Shown one piece after another: positions 44,703 to 52,466 of a DNA stretch of 64,000 nucleotides. This stretch comes from an uncultured Slackia sp. (GTDB lineage Bacteria; Actinomycetota; Coriobacteriia; Coriobacteriales; Eggerthellaceae). A program made the position numbers and the translations under genes. The notes under the pieces are model-generated. The model did no database searches and was not told where the DNA came from. It worked only from the letters and a program-made list of their open reading frames with translations. Positions within the stretch are counted from its first letter, which is position 1. Each line of letters begins with the position of its first letter. The stretch covers positions 62,001 through 126,000 of the forward strand of contig NZ_CAKTVX010000001.1 in the NCBI RefSeq assembly GCF_934630525.1, written 5' to 3'.

Positions 44703-44771
44703 GGCGCCTTCGGGTGAAATCTAAGGCGCCTGCCTTCTTAAGGGAATTCTGGCCCCCTTAAGAAGGCAGGC
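44703..44771 (+). promoter_or_regulatory. Two overlapping leader hairpins ahead of the MFS gene
   Basis: GGCGCCTT (44703-44710) pairs with AAGGCGCC (44723-44730). A perfect 17-bp stem, 44728-44744 with 44755-44771, follows with a 10-base loop. The two share bases 44728-44730, so they compete. Neither has a U-tract. Upstream lie a TATACT hexamer (44676-44681) and a GGATAG-AAAA-CTATCC palindrome near 44562-44577, a possible LysR site. Confidence 0.6.
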
Positions 44772-44805
44772 CACATCGTCTGGTCTTTCATAAGGAGGAA
44801 AGAAA

Positions 44806-46062
44806 TTGGGCGAAACTGCAACCTACACCGATAAGATGAGCGTGCGTCACATCCTCATCATTATCTCGGGCATCATGATCACCTTCGGATGCTCGGCTCT
44901 CGTCTTCTCGACGTGGAGCGCTTTCCAGGCCTACGTCCCCGATCTGCTGGGCGTTCCTACCACTCAGTGGGCGCTGTACATCACGGTGCTCTACCTGGCC
45001 GAAGCTTTCTCGGCGCCGTTCATTGGCAACCTGCTTGCTAAGACCGACATCCGCATCGTGCTTTCCGCATCTGCGCTTCTCGTCGGCGTCGGCTTCATCC
45101 TCATTTCGCTCATCAAGAGCATGTGGATCTTCTACGTTGCCGGCCTCATGATGGGTCTTGGCGAGGTTGGTCTGCTCTGGCTGGCTGTTCCTACGCTGTG
45201 CAACAAGTGGTTCAACCAGAAGTCCGGCACCATCATCGGCGCTTGCATGGCATTCACCGGCATCGGTGGCGCCATCTGGCTGCAGGTCTTCAATGCGCTC
45301 ATCGCTTCCGGCATGGACGTGTGGACCATCTACATGATCTGGGGCGTCGCCGCTCTTGTCACTTCTCTGCCGTTCACGCTGCTGTGCATCCGCTCCACTC
45401 CTGAAGAAGCTGGCTGCCTGCCCTATGGCAAGCCCCAGACCGCTTCTGGCAAGCCCGCTGGCATCGACGCCAGCAAGGCCATGAAGTCCGTTGCCTTCTA
45501 CGCGGTCTTCCTGCTCGCCGGCATCATCAACCTGCTCACCATCGTTGCTCAGCAGTTCCCGAAGTACACCAAGTCGCTCGACGACGGCACCGGCACCTTC
45601 ATCGCCGTTGGCGTTACCATGGCAACCGTCATGATGGCTTCTCAGGCTATCTGCAAGCTCGCCCTGGGCGTCTGCGCCGACAAGAACTCCAAGCTCAGCT
45701 TCTTTGCGGCTTGCGCTTGCGGCATCCTCGGCGTCCTGCTCGTGTGGTTCGGCACCGGCTCCGCTATGATCCTGTACGCCGGCTCCGCTGTGTACGGCTT
45801 CTTCTTCGCCAGCTGCGTCGTTCTGGTTCCCATCTTGGTTCGCCAGCTCTTCGGCCAGCGTGAGTACCCTCAGATTTACTCCCGCGTCTCCATGTTCGTG
45901 AACATCGTTGGCGCTGTGGGCGCTCCCTTCTGGGCCTTCTTCGGTGACATGAGCTACAGCATCCTGTTCACCGTCGCTATCGTGCTCATGGTTGTGGTTC
46001 TGCTGCTCGGCATCTTCTGCTTCGGCAAGATGAAGGGCCTGCAGGCCGACTGGACCGAATAA
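44806..46062 (+). CDS. MFS transporter, OFA (oxalate/formate antiporter)-like
   Basis: A 418-residue carrier with about twelve hydrophobic helices. Examples are ILIIISGIMITFGCSALVFS, the GLMMGLGEVGLLWLAVPTLC block with NKWFNQKSGTIIGACMAFTG (the intracellular-loop motif of the family) and a final ILFTVAIVLMVVVLLLGIF. The start is TTG, eight bases after AAGGAGG; an ATG ten codons further on lacks a Shine-Dalgarno. Codon use is strongly C-ending, like the other island genes. It probably imports the substrate, perhaps in exchange for product. It carries its own structured leader and terminator. Confidence 0.85.
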   Translation: MGETATYTDKMSVRHILIIISGIMITFGCSALVFSTWSAFQAYVPDLLGVPTTQWALYITVLYLAEAFSAPFIGNLLAKTDIRIVLSASALLVGVGFILISLIKSMWIFYVAGLMMGLGEVGLLWLAVPTLCNKWFNQKSGTIIGACMAFTGIGGAIWLQVFNALIASGMDVWTIYMIWGVAALVTSLPFTLLCIRSTPEEAGCLPYGKPQTASGKPAGIDASKAMKSVAFYAVFLLAGIINLLTIVAQQFPKYTKSLDDGTGTFIAVGVTMATVMMASQAICKLALGVCADKNSKLSFFAACACGILGVLLVWFGTGSAMILYAGSAVYGFFFASCVVLVPILVRQLFGQREYPQIYSRVSMFVNIVGAVGAPFWAFFGDMSYSILFTVAIVLMVVVLLLGIFCFGKMKGLQADWTE

Positions 46063-46087
46063 TATTCGCTCCAATCTAGAGCTCCTG

Positions 46088-46124
46088 AAAAGGGCCGCGC
46101 TCGAAAGGGTGCGGCCCTTTTTTT
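46088..46124 (+). terminator. Terminator after the MFS gene
   Basis: AAAGGGCCGC (46089-46098) pairs with GCGGCCCTTT (46111-46120), followed by TTTT. The loop is 12 bases. Confidence 0.88.
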
Positions 46125-46196
46125 CCGAATGAATTGCGATGCAAATTCCCACTATGCAAAAGGGCCCGAATATGGGCTTCTGCGACATTGAGAATT

Positions 46197-46247
46197 CAAG
46201 CCGTCAGCCGCCTTGGCATTGCTGGGCGATTGACGGCTTGATTTTTT
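46197..46247 (+). terminator. Second hairpin in the MFS-LysR convergent gap
   Basis: CAAGCCGTCA (46197-46206) pairs with TGACGGCTTG (46231-46240), followed by ATTTTTTC. It looks like a plus-strand intrinsic terminator 135 bases after the MFS stop. The gap otherwise holds no gene. Confidence 0.6.
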
Positions 46248-46349
46248 CTGTATGGGCGGTGCTTTGCGGCTCTTGTTGATGACGGCCCTATGGGGTTTCG
46301 TTCGTGGCGTCACGTGTTGTTGAGAGGGCGTGGAGCCTTCATGCAACGA

Positions 46350-47246
46350 TTATCGCTTGCTGTCCCATTCGAAAGATCGGGTGAACTCGATGAAGTTCTC
46401 AACGGCGCGCGTTTTGTACGCGGCAGTTTTAAAGGCGAGGCATACCGTGTGGAAGTCGTCGTCGACTTCCGGCAGCCGTTTGGTGATGAGCTCGCGGAAC
46501 GGGGTGAGCCCAATGGTATCGAGGGCGAGGCCGACGGTCCCCGGCGTGCTTTCCACCATGCTGCCCAAGGTAATTTCGTCGTTCGCGTATGCGCGCGTTG
46601 CGCTCAGCCCGTGCGTTGCCATGAGCGCGGAAACCTCGGCGCCAATCGGCGTGGTGGGCGGGTAGGTGATGATGTCGCGCCCGCGCAGAGAATCGAGCGT
46701 GAGATTCTTCGACCATGCGAGCTTGTCTGAGCGGTGCACGACCGCCACAAGCCGTTGGGTAAGCACGGGCACGAAGGTGAGATCGGGCTTGTTGCCGACG
46801 TAGGCCGTGAAGGCGAGTTCGTAGCGATTGCTCTCGAGGTCCTCCAACAGAGGTTGCGTAAGGCCCTGGAAAACGTTGACCTGGGCGTCTTTTCCGTATT
46901 GGTCGCGATAGCCTTTGATAAGCGATGGGAGGTAGTCGCTCTGTATGGTATAAATCGCCCCAATGTCGATGCTGCCTGTTGGCGACCCTGCGTGCTCGTG
47001 GGCCAGCGCGATGCCTTTCTCGAGCGCGTTCACCGCTTCGGTGGCGTATTGGTAGAACTCCTCGCCATATTTCGTGAGTTTGATTTTGCGTCCTTCGCGC
47101 TCGAAGAGGGGAATGCCCAATTCGCGTTCGAGCTGCGATATGGAGTTTGAAAGTGTCGGCTGCGATATGAACAGCTCTTCCGCGGCGTGGGTATAGTGCT
47201 TCACTTCGGCGAGTTTGCGGAAGTAATACAGCTGCGAAAGGTTCAT
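46350..47246 (-). CDS. LysR family regulator
   Basis: A 298-residue LysR regulator: winged helix MNLSQLYYFRKLAEVKHYTH, AAEELFISQPTLSNSISQLE, then the effector-binding domain (GSIDIGAIYTIQSDYLPSLI; DIITYPPTTPIGAEVSALMA). Its N-terminus is nearly the same as that of the plus-strand LysR at 48955. The frame is open 41 codons upstream, but the family start is MNLSQLYYF. It lies between the MFS gene and a dehydrogenase and probably controls part of the island. Confidence 0.9.
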   Translation of the reverse strand: MNLSQLYYFRKLAEVKHYTHAAEELFISQPTLSNSISQLERELGIPLFEREGRKIKLTKYGEEFYQYATEAVNALEKGIALAHEHAGSPTGSIDIGAIYTIQSDYLPSLIKGYRDQYGKDAQVNVFQGLTQPLLEDLESNRYELAFTAYVGNKPDLTFVPVLTQRLVAVVHRSDKLAWSKNLTLDSLRGRDIITYPPTTPIGAEVSALMATHGLSATRAYANDEITLGSMVESTPGTVGLALDTIGLTPFRELITKRLPEVDDDFHTVCLAFKTAAYKTRAVENFIEFTRSFEWDSKR

Positions 47247-47444
47247 AGCGCTCCATTCTGAGGGTTTTGAGCTGCGAATAGTGTACTCCAGGTCATCTTC
47301 GGGCTTTCCGCTCGAAGCGAAAAAGCTCCAAAACGCGAAACAGCCGCCCCGAAGGACGGCTGCTCGCACAAGCTTTTAAGGTAAGCGCTAGGCTTCCGAA
47401 GGAATTAAACGTTCACGCGCTGCAAAGTCGAGTGAAACGAAGGT

Positions 47445-48644
47445 TTAGTCGAAGGTGTATTCGATCTTGCCGCCATGGTTCTGGCATTCGCGTGCAATGG
47501 TGATGCGCTGCACGCAGGGAGCGCCTTCCTCGAGCCACATAGCGCGGCAGTCGCGGTAGAGACGCTCGGTGGGGCCGTAGGGGCAATCCTCGAAGTAGCC
47601 GTCGCCGCCGAAGATCTCGAGCATTTCGTCAGAGACGAGCTTCACAGTGTCGATGGAGAACAGCTTGCAGATAGCAGCCTTCTCGGTGACGTACTCGTTG
47701 TGCGGGTCTTTGTTGAAGTCGCGAGCGAAGTCGTAGATTGCGCAACGCAGAACATGGATCATCTTCTGCATGTCGGCGATCTTGGCCTTGATCATCTGGC
47801 GGGAAGCGATCGGCTTGCCGAAGGTCACGCGGTCGTTGGCGCGCTTGAGGGAGATCTCAAGCATGCGCTGGGACATGCCGAGGTTCGACATGGCGATATG
47901 CACGCGGGAAACGGAAAGCGAGTGAATCGCGATTTCCATGCCCTGGCCCTCTTCGCCAAGCAGGTACTTCGGGTCAAGCACGAGGTTGGTGAACTTCAGG
48001 CCCGCATGGCCGGCGCCGCGGCAGCCCATCATGTGAGGCATGGGGACAATTTCGAAGCCAGGAGCATCGTTGGGGACCAAGAAGCCCGAAAGACGGGTGT
48101 CCTTGTCGTCATCGGGGTTGGTAACGGCGATGACGTAGGTGTAATCGGAGCAGTCGGTGTGGGAGATGAGCCACTTCTCGCCATTCAGAACGTAGTTGCC
48201 GTCGGCGTCTTTGATGGCGGTGGTGTGAAGGTCAGCGCCGGTGCCGCCGGTCTGCTCGGTGATGGCGAAGTTGCAGTAGACGGTCTTGTCCTGGAACTTG
48301 TTCATGAGCTCGGCCTTGACTTCGGGGGTGCCGTAGTCGTCGAGGATGCGCCAGTTCATATCGGCAGCGTGATGCAGGTGCATGCGCATGCCGCCAGGAC
48401 CGCGGGAGAACTCTTCCTGAACACGCAGGATCTCGAGTTCGTCAAGGTCCCATCCGCCGTACTCAGAGGGAAGATAGAAACGATACAGATCGTTCTTCTT
48501 CGCGAGTTCGTAGAACTCTTCGGGGAAGGTGTTGGTGACTTCGACTTCCTTCTGAATCTCTTCGAAGGGGCCTTCGACCAGTTCGCGAATCTGCTTCAGA
48601 TACGCCTCAAACTGCTCGTCGGTGATTTTGGCATTGGGATTCAT
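47445..48644 (-). CDS. Acyl-CoA dehydrogenase, paralogue 1
   Basis: A 399-residue acyl-CoA dehydrogenase very similar along its whole length to the one at 53885-55072. Shared blocks are FYLPSEYGGWDLDELEILRV, FSRGPGGMRMHLHHAADMNW, ITEQTGGTGADLHTTAIKDA, NDRVTFGKPIASRQMIKAKI, EIFGGDGYFEDCPYGPTERL and LEEGAPCVQRITIA, where the Glu aligns with the base of EGT-type enzymes. Its partners are probably the CoA ligase and transferase of the island. It has AGGAGG before the ATG and no partner gene in the same unit. Confidence 0.88.
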   Translation of the reverse strand: MNPNAKITDEQFEAYLKQIRELVEGPFEEIQKEVEVTNTFPEEFYELAKKNDLYRFYLPSEYGGWDLDELEILRVQEEFSRGPGGMRMHLHHAADMNWRILDDYGTPEVKAELMNKFQDKTVYCNFAITEQTGGTGADLHTTAIKDADGNYVLNGEKWLISHTDCSDYTYVIAVTNPDDDKDTRLSGFLVPNDAPGFEIVPMPHMMGCRGAGHAGLKFTNLVLDPKYLLGEEGQGMEIAIHSLSVSRVHIAMSNLGMSQRMLEISLKRANDRVTFGKPIASRQMIKAKIADMQKMIHVLRCAIYDFARDFNKDPHNEYVTEKAAICKLFSIDTVKLVSDEMLEIFGGDGYFEDCPYGPTERLYRDCRAMWLEEGAPCVQRITIARECQNHGGKIEYTFD

Positions 48645-48770
48645 GAAACCTCCTCTAGTTGCATGACAATCCGTATTTCCTCCGGAGCTCCTCGCTCCTT
48701 ATGCCTTGTATTATGCGAGCGGGGTCAAAGGAAGTCCAATTCAATCGTTTTACGTATTTGAACACGTATT

Positions 48771-48785
48771 ATTTGAAAAACAAAT
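48771..48785. promoter_or_regulatory. LysR-box-like dyad in the dehydrogenase-LysR intergenic region
   Basis: ATTTG-AAAAA-CAAAT is a 15-base T-N11-A type dyad in an A/T-rich stretch (48736-48805) between the divergent dehydrogenase (start 48644) and LysR (start 48955) genes. This is the usual place of LysR autoregulatory and activation sites. The rest of the 310-base gap holds no gene. Confidence 0.5.
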
Positions 48786-48954
48786 AGTAGGTATTTACGT
48801 TCTTTAGGGACCTCATCAGGCAGGATGAAAAGCGACGTGCTGAGCTGTTGCTCGGCCCATGAAATTAAACCCTCGATATACCTGTTTGTTTCATATAATG
48901 AACGAGATGCGCTATGCGCAAAGGGGATGTTCGCTTGGGAGGAAAGGGATAACG

Positions 48955-49917
48955 GTGAACCTTTCGCAGCTGTATTATTTCCGCAAGCTTTCCGAATTGC
49001 AGCACTATACCAAGGCCGCCAAGGAGCTTTATATTACGCAGCCTGCGTTATCTGACGCCATTCGTTCTCTTGAGAAGGAACTCGGCGTTCCGCTGTTTCA
49101 GCGCGAGGGGCGCAATGTGAAGCTTACGCGCTATGGCAAAGAATTCTCGGCCTATGTGCACGATGCGTTGCGCGAGCTCGATAAGGGCATCGCGATTATG
49201 CATGAGTACACGGGCAAGCTCGCGGGCGAGTTGGCCGTGGGTGCGTTGTACACCATCACGGGCGATTATCTGCCGGCGCTCATTCGTGCCTATCACGACA
49301 ACTTCGGTGAAGCGGTGAAGTTCCGTGTATCGCAAGGTTTCTCGCTCGATCTTATCGAAGGCTTGAAAGACGACAAATATGACGTTATTTTCGCCGCCAA
49401 GAAGGAAGGCGAGTCGAGCCTTTGTTTCGAGCCTGTCGTTGCCCATCAGCTGGTTGTCGCGGTAAGCAAGCAAAGCCCGCTTGCGTTCCGTCGTGTGCTG
49501 CAGCTCGAAGACCTTAAGGGCATGCAGGTGTATACCTATCGCACGGGCACTCCCATTGGCGACGAAGTCGATAAACTCGTCACCCGTTATGGCCTTCAGG
49601 TTCATCAAGATTACGACGATGAAATCACGATGGGCGGTATGATTTCCACGGCGCCGCCGAATTACTGCGCGTTGCTCACGAATACTATCGGCTTGAAACC
49701 CTTTAATAACCTCGCCGTTATCGCGATTGATGAAAACGAGGTTCCGCGCGAGTTCCATTCCGTGTACATGGTGTACAAGAAGGAAGAATTCAAGAATCGT
49801 GCGCTCGAAAGCTTCATCGACTTCACGGGAGGGTTTGTATGCCCCAAAGGCGTGCTTCCCGATACCGATAATCAAGATTCGGGTCCCGCATCTCCTCCGT
49901 CGGACATCATTATGTAA
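48955..49917 (+). CDS. LysR family regulator, paralogue
   Basis: A 320-residue LysR regulator: NLSQLYYFRKLSELQHYTKA, KELYITQPALSDAIRSLEKE, GELAVGALYTITGDYLPALI and the co-inducer domain. It starts at GTG after GGAGG; this aligns it with the other LysR in the island. It is divergent from dehydrogenase paralogue 1 with a dyad between them, so it probably activates that gene. The last 25 residues (CPKGVLPDTDNQDSG) are extra compared with its paralogue. Confidence 0.9.
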   Translation: MNLSQLYYFRKLSELQHYTKAAKELYITQPALSDAIRSLEKELGVPLFQREGRNVKLTRYGKEFSAYVHDALRELDKGIAIMHEYTGKLAGELAVGALYTITGDYLPALIRAYHDNFGEAVKFRVSQGFSLDLIEGLKDDKYDVIFAAKKEGESSLCFEPVVAHQLVVAVSKQSPLAFRRVLQLEDLKGMQVYTYRTGTPIGDEVDKLVTRYGLQVHQDYDDEITMGGMISTAPPNYCALLTNTIGLKPFNNLAVIAIDENEVPREFHSVYMVYKKEEFKNRALESFIDFTGGFVCPKGVLPDTDNQDSGPASPPSDIIM

Positions 49918-49921
49918 AACG

Positions 49922-49954
49922 AAAACAACCGGCCATGCAGCCGGTTGTTTTTTT
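49922..49954. terminator. Terminator between LysR and the convergent hypothetical gene
   Basis: AAAACAACCGGC (49922-49933) pairs with GCCGGTTGTTTT (49940-49951) with a 6-base loop and a T tail. It works for LysR and, with its A-rich left arm, possibly for the minus strand. Confidence 0.88.
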
Positions 49955-49977
49955 CGATAGGGGATTGTCCAATTGGC

Positions 49978-50565
49978 CTATTTGATTTGGTCCATGTTGA
50001 GCATCGAGATGCGATCCATGCTCATACGAACGATTCCGAGGCCCTTGATGTTCGCGTAGAACACGAATCCGCTTTTGCAGCGGAACGCGCATTCTTCGCA
50101 GGGAATCTTATTGCAATACGCAAACGCGTCCTCGTCGGCGAGGGCGAACAGCAATGGCGGGAATTTCTTCGGCATCACGTATTTCAACTGCATGCCCGTA
50201 AACGTTTTCAGAGCAACCCAGGTGATTTGGTATTTCGTTTTGTCGGCAATCTTCCATTTGAAGTACACGGCATTGTTGTTGAAGCCGCCGCTGATCTGGT
50301 AATCGAGCTCGATGCCTTCGGGCAGATCTTCGACTTCGATAAAATCGACGGGGTCGTTGGTGGATTCAACGGCATCGTTAAGATGGGCGTAGGGAGGCTC
50401 TCCCACGAGCGTGCGACCCGTGCCGGTGTATACCGCGTCGGCGTCACCTGAAAGGGCGACGAGCGTATTGCCGTCTTTATCGGTGAAAAAAGGCATGTCG
50501 GCATCGGTCACGCGCGGCTTCCATGTGGCTCTGGTGCGTGTGATGGTGTACTTCTGTTCAATCAT
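49978..50565 (-). CDS. Unknown protein with a CX4CX2CX3C motif, in the carnitine-type island
   Basis: A 195-residue soluble protein I do not recognise. It begins MIEQKYTITRTRATWKPRVT and has beta-rich character (LDYQISGGFNNNAVYFKWKI; YQITWVALKTFTGMQLKYVM). A compact cysteine cluster YCNKIPCEECAFRCKSGF lies near residue 155 and could bind zinc or an Fe-S cluster. It ends RMSMDRISMLNMDQIK. An AAGGGGG lies just before the ATG. It follows the CoA-ligase terminator but is on the same strand, so read-through expression is possible. No signal peptide or membrane helix is seen. Confidence 0.7.
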   Translation of the reverse strand: MIEQKYTITRTRATWKPRVTDADMPFFTDKDGNTLVALSGDADAVYTGTGRTLVGEPPYAHLNDAVESTNDPVDFIEVEDLPEGIELDYQISGGFNNNAVYFKWKIADKTKYQITWVALKTFTGMQLKYVMPKKFPPLLFALADEDAFAYCNKIPCEECAFRCKSGFVFYANIKGLGIVRMSMDRISMLNMDQIK

Positions 50566-50650
50566 GGTTCCCCCTTAATACGCTGAACGGTCTGCTTGTT
50601 TTGAAGGGCGCCGGTCGCGCGTATCCTGCAAAACAAAAAGGCCAACTTTG

Positions 50651-50689
50651 AAAATGCCTGCAGCTGCGGACGTCAGCTGCAGGCATTTT
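50651..50689 (-). terminator. Terminator after the CaiC-like gene
   Basis: AAAATGCCTGCAGCTG (50651-50666) and its exact complement (50674-50689) form a 16-bp stem with a 7-base loop. On the minus strand it ends in TTTTC. It is a strong terminator, bidirectional by symmetry. Confidence 0.88.
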
Positions 50690-50726
50690 ATCGTGCGTGC
50701 CCATGCATGGAAAGCATGGTTTTGCG

Positions 50727-52367
50727 TTATTGGTCGATGCCCATGCGGCGCTTGACCTCGCGTGCGAGTTCGAAGCGCTTGATTTTGCCCGTAGGCGTGC
50801 GTGGAATGGCGTCGATGGTCTCGATACGCTCGGGCCACAAACGCTTAGCCACGCCCTTGCTTGCAAGATACTCCGTAAGGTCGTGCAGGCAAAGCTCCTC
50901 GGTGACGCCGGGGGCGGGCACGGCGAAAAGGCAAATGCGCTCGCCAAGGCGATCGTCGGGCATGCCGACGGTTGCTTGGTCGCAGATGTCTTCCCAGTCC
51001 ATCACGTTGTCGTCGACTTCGCGCGCGGAAATGTTCTCGCCGCCGCGAATGATGATTTCCTTCTTACGGCCATTGATGCGCACGCGCTCTTCTTCGTCGA
51101 TCGTGCACAAATCGCCGGAATAGAACCATCCCTCATCGTCGAGCGCTTCATTGGTGCGTTCGGGATCGTTGAGGTAGCCGCAGAACATGTGGGGGCCACG
51201 GCTCGCTTCCTCGCCTTGAACGCCATGGGCGACTTCGTTGCGGAATTCGTCCACGACCTTCACTTCGATGCCGGGATAGGCAACGCCCGAGAATCGGCCG
51301 TCCCATTCGAGGCACTTGTCGCGCGGAACGCGCAGATGAGGGCAGCTTTCAGTGGAGCCGTAGAGCTCGCACAGCAAAAACCCGTGTTCGGCCGCACGTT
51401 CGATGAGCGTGCTCGGCACAGGAGCGCCACCGCACAGATAGAAACGCAGGCTCGGAATTGCCGTGCCGTTTTCTTCCATAGCGGCAATGAGGTCATGCAC
51501 GAACGGCGTAGCGCCACACGACCACGTGACGTGTTCGCGATTGATAAGCTCAATGGCTTCGGCTGCCTTGAAATGCAGTTGAAGCACGCAACGGCTGCCG
51601 GTAAGCATGGGCGAGATGAGTCCATGGTAGAAACCAGTCGCGTGGTTGAGGGGCGATGGCATCCACATCACGTCATCGGGAGTAAGGTCCAAATCGGCGG
51701 TGTAGGAGCGCTCCGAGAACAGGATATTGTTGTGCGTGAACATAGCCTGCTTCGGTTTGCCCGTCGTGCCTGAGGTTGACAGAATGCAGCACACGTCGTC
51801 GGAATGAGCGGGGCAGGGCCCATCGAATCCCGAATAGCTGTCGAGCACTTTGCTCAGCGTGACGGCGTTTTTATCGTGCGTGGGGAATTCTTTATCAAGC
51901 AGCAACACGGCTTTAAGCGATTCAAGCTTGCCTTCGATTTCGTGGTACTGGTTTTCGAAATCGGTTTTATGGAAGAACGTAGGACATATATATACGACCG
52001 ATTGCACCTTGTTGATGATGTAATCAATGTCGTTTGCGCTCAAATTCGTTGCAAGCGGGTGCATAACGGCACCCACCTTAAGGCAGGCCAGGTAAATAAT
52101 GCAGAAATCTGCCCATTTGGGCACTTGAAAGGAAACGACGTCGCCGTTTTGCACGCCGACTTCCTTCAGCCACGACGCGAGCTTACGCGCGCCGGTATCA
52201 ACCTGCTTATACGTAAGCTTCGTGCCCAAATCGTCTTGCACATACGTGCGGTCGCCATACTTTTCGCACTGTTCATCCCAGACGTCTGCGATAGTCTTGT
52301 CTCCCCAGTAGCCATGCTCGTAATAGAGTTTTTTCAGGGCTTCGTTGATTTTGACGTCGGTGATCAT
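50727..52367 (-). CDS. caiC: CaiC-like acyl-CoA synthetase (AMP-forming)
   Basis: A 546-residue ANL-family ligase: P-loop ILSTSGTTGKPKQAMFTHNN, YGSTESCPHL (A5), GWFYSGDLCTIDEEERVRIN, GRKKEIIIRGGENISAREVD and the C-terminal catalytic Lys in PRTPTGKIKRFEL. It makes acyl-CoA from the free acid, CoA and ATP. Neighbours (CaiB, CaiA, CaiD types) suggest a carnitine/crotonobetaine-like carboxylate, but the substrate pocket cannot be read here. The ATG is preceded by GGAGGG; a hairpin with a U tail lies between caiB and this gene. Confidence 0.85.
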   Translation of the reverse strand: MITDVKINEALKKLYYEHGYWGDKTIADVWDEQCEKYGDRTYVQDDLGTKLTYKQVDTGARKLASWLKEVGVQNGDVVSFQVPKWADFCIIYLACLKVGAVMHPLATNLSANDIDYIINKVQSVVYICPTFFHKTDFENQYHEIEGKLESLKAVLLLDKEFPTHDKNAVTLSKVLDSYSGFDGPCPAHSDDVCCILSTSGTTGKPKQAMFTHNNILFSERSYTADLDLTPDDVMWMPSPLNHATGFYHGLISPMLTGSRCVLQLHFKAAEAIELINREHVTWSCGATPFVHDLIAAMEENGTAIPSLRFYLCGGAPVPSTLIERAAEHGFLLCELYGSTESCPHLRVPRDKCLEWDGRFSGVAYPGIEVKVVDEFRNEVAHGVQGEEASRGPHMFCGYLNDPERTNEALDDEGWFYSGDLCTIDEEERVRINGRKKEIIIRGGENISAREVDDNVMDWEDICDQATVGMPDDRLGERICLFAVPAPGVTEELCLHDLTEYLASKGVAKRLWPERIETIDAIPRTPTGKIKRFELAREVKRRMGIDQ

Positions 52368-52394
52368 GAATTGATCCCTCCATGTGAAAAAGAA

Positions 52395-52424
52395 GAAGGG
52401 AGCGAGACGTATCTCGCCCCCTTC
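52395..52424 (-). terminator. Intra-operon hairpin between caiB- and caiC-like genes
   Basis: GAAGGG-A-GCGAGA pairs with TCTCGC-C-CCCTTC around loop CGTA. On the minus strand it is followed by TTCTTTTTC, just 25 bases before the caiC start. It is probably a partial terminator that lowers caiC relative to caiB. Confidence 0.6.
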
Positions 52425-52466
52425 TCGAAAAAGCGATGCGCTTTAATCTCTCTTGGCGAGATGGGC

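Noticed and set aside
47475..48761. 428-codon plus-strand ORF opposite acyl-CoA dehydrogenase paralogue 1
   Set aside because: Antisense shadow of a strongly biased gene; similar shadows exist opposite the paralogue at 53885-55072.
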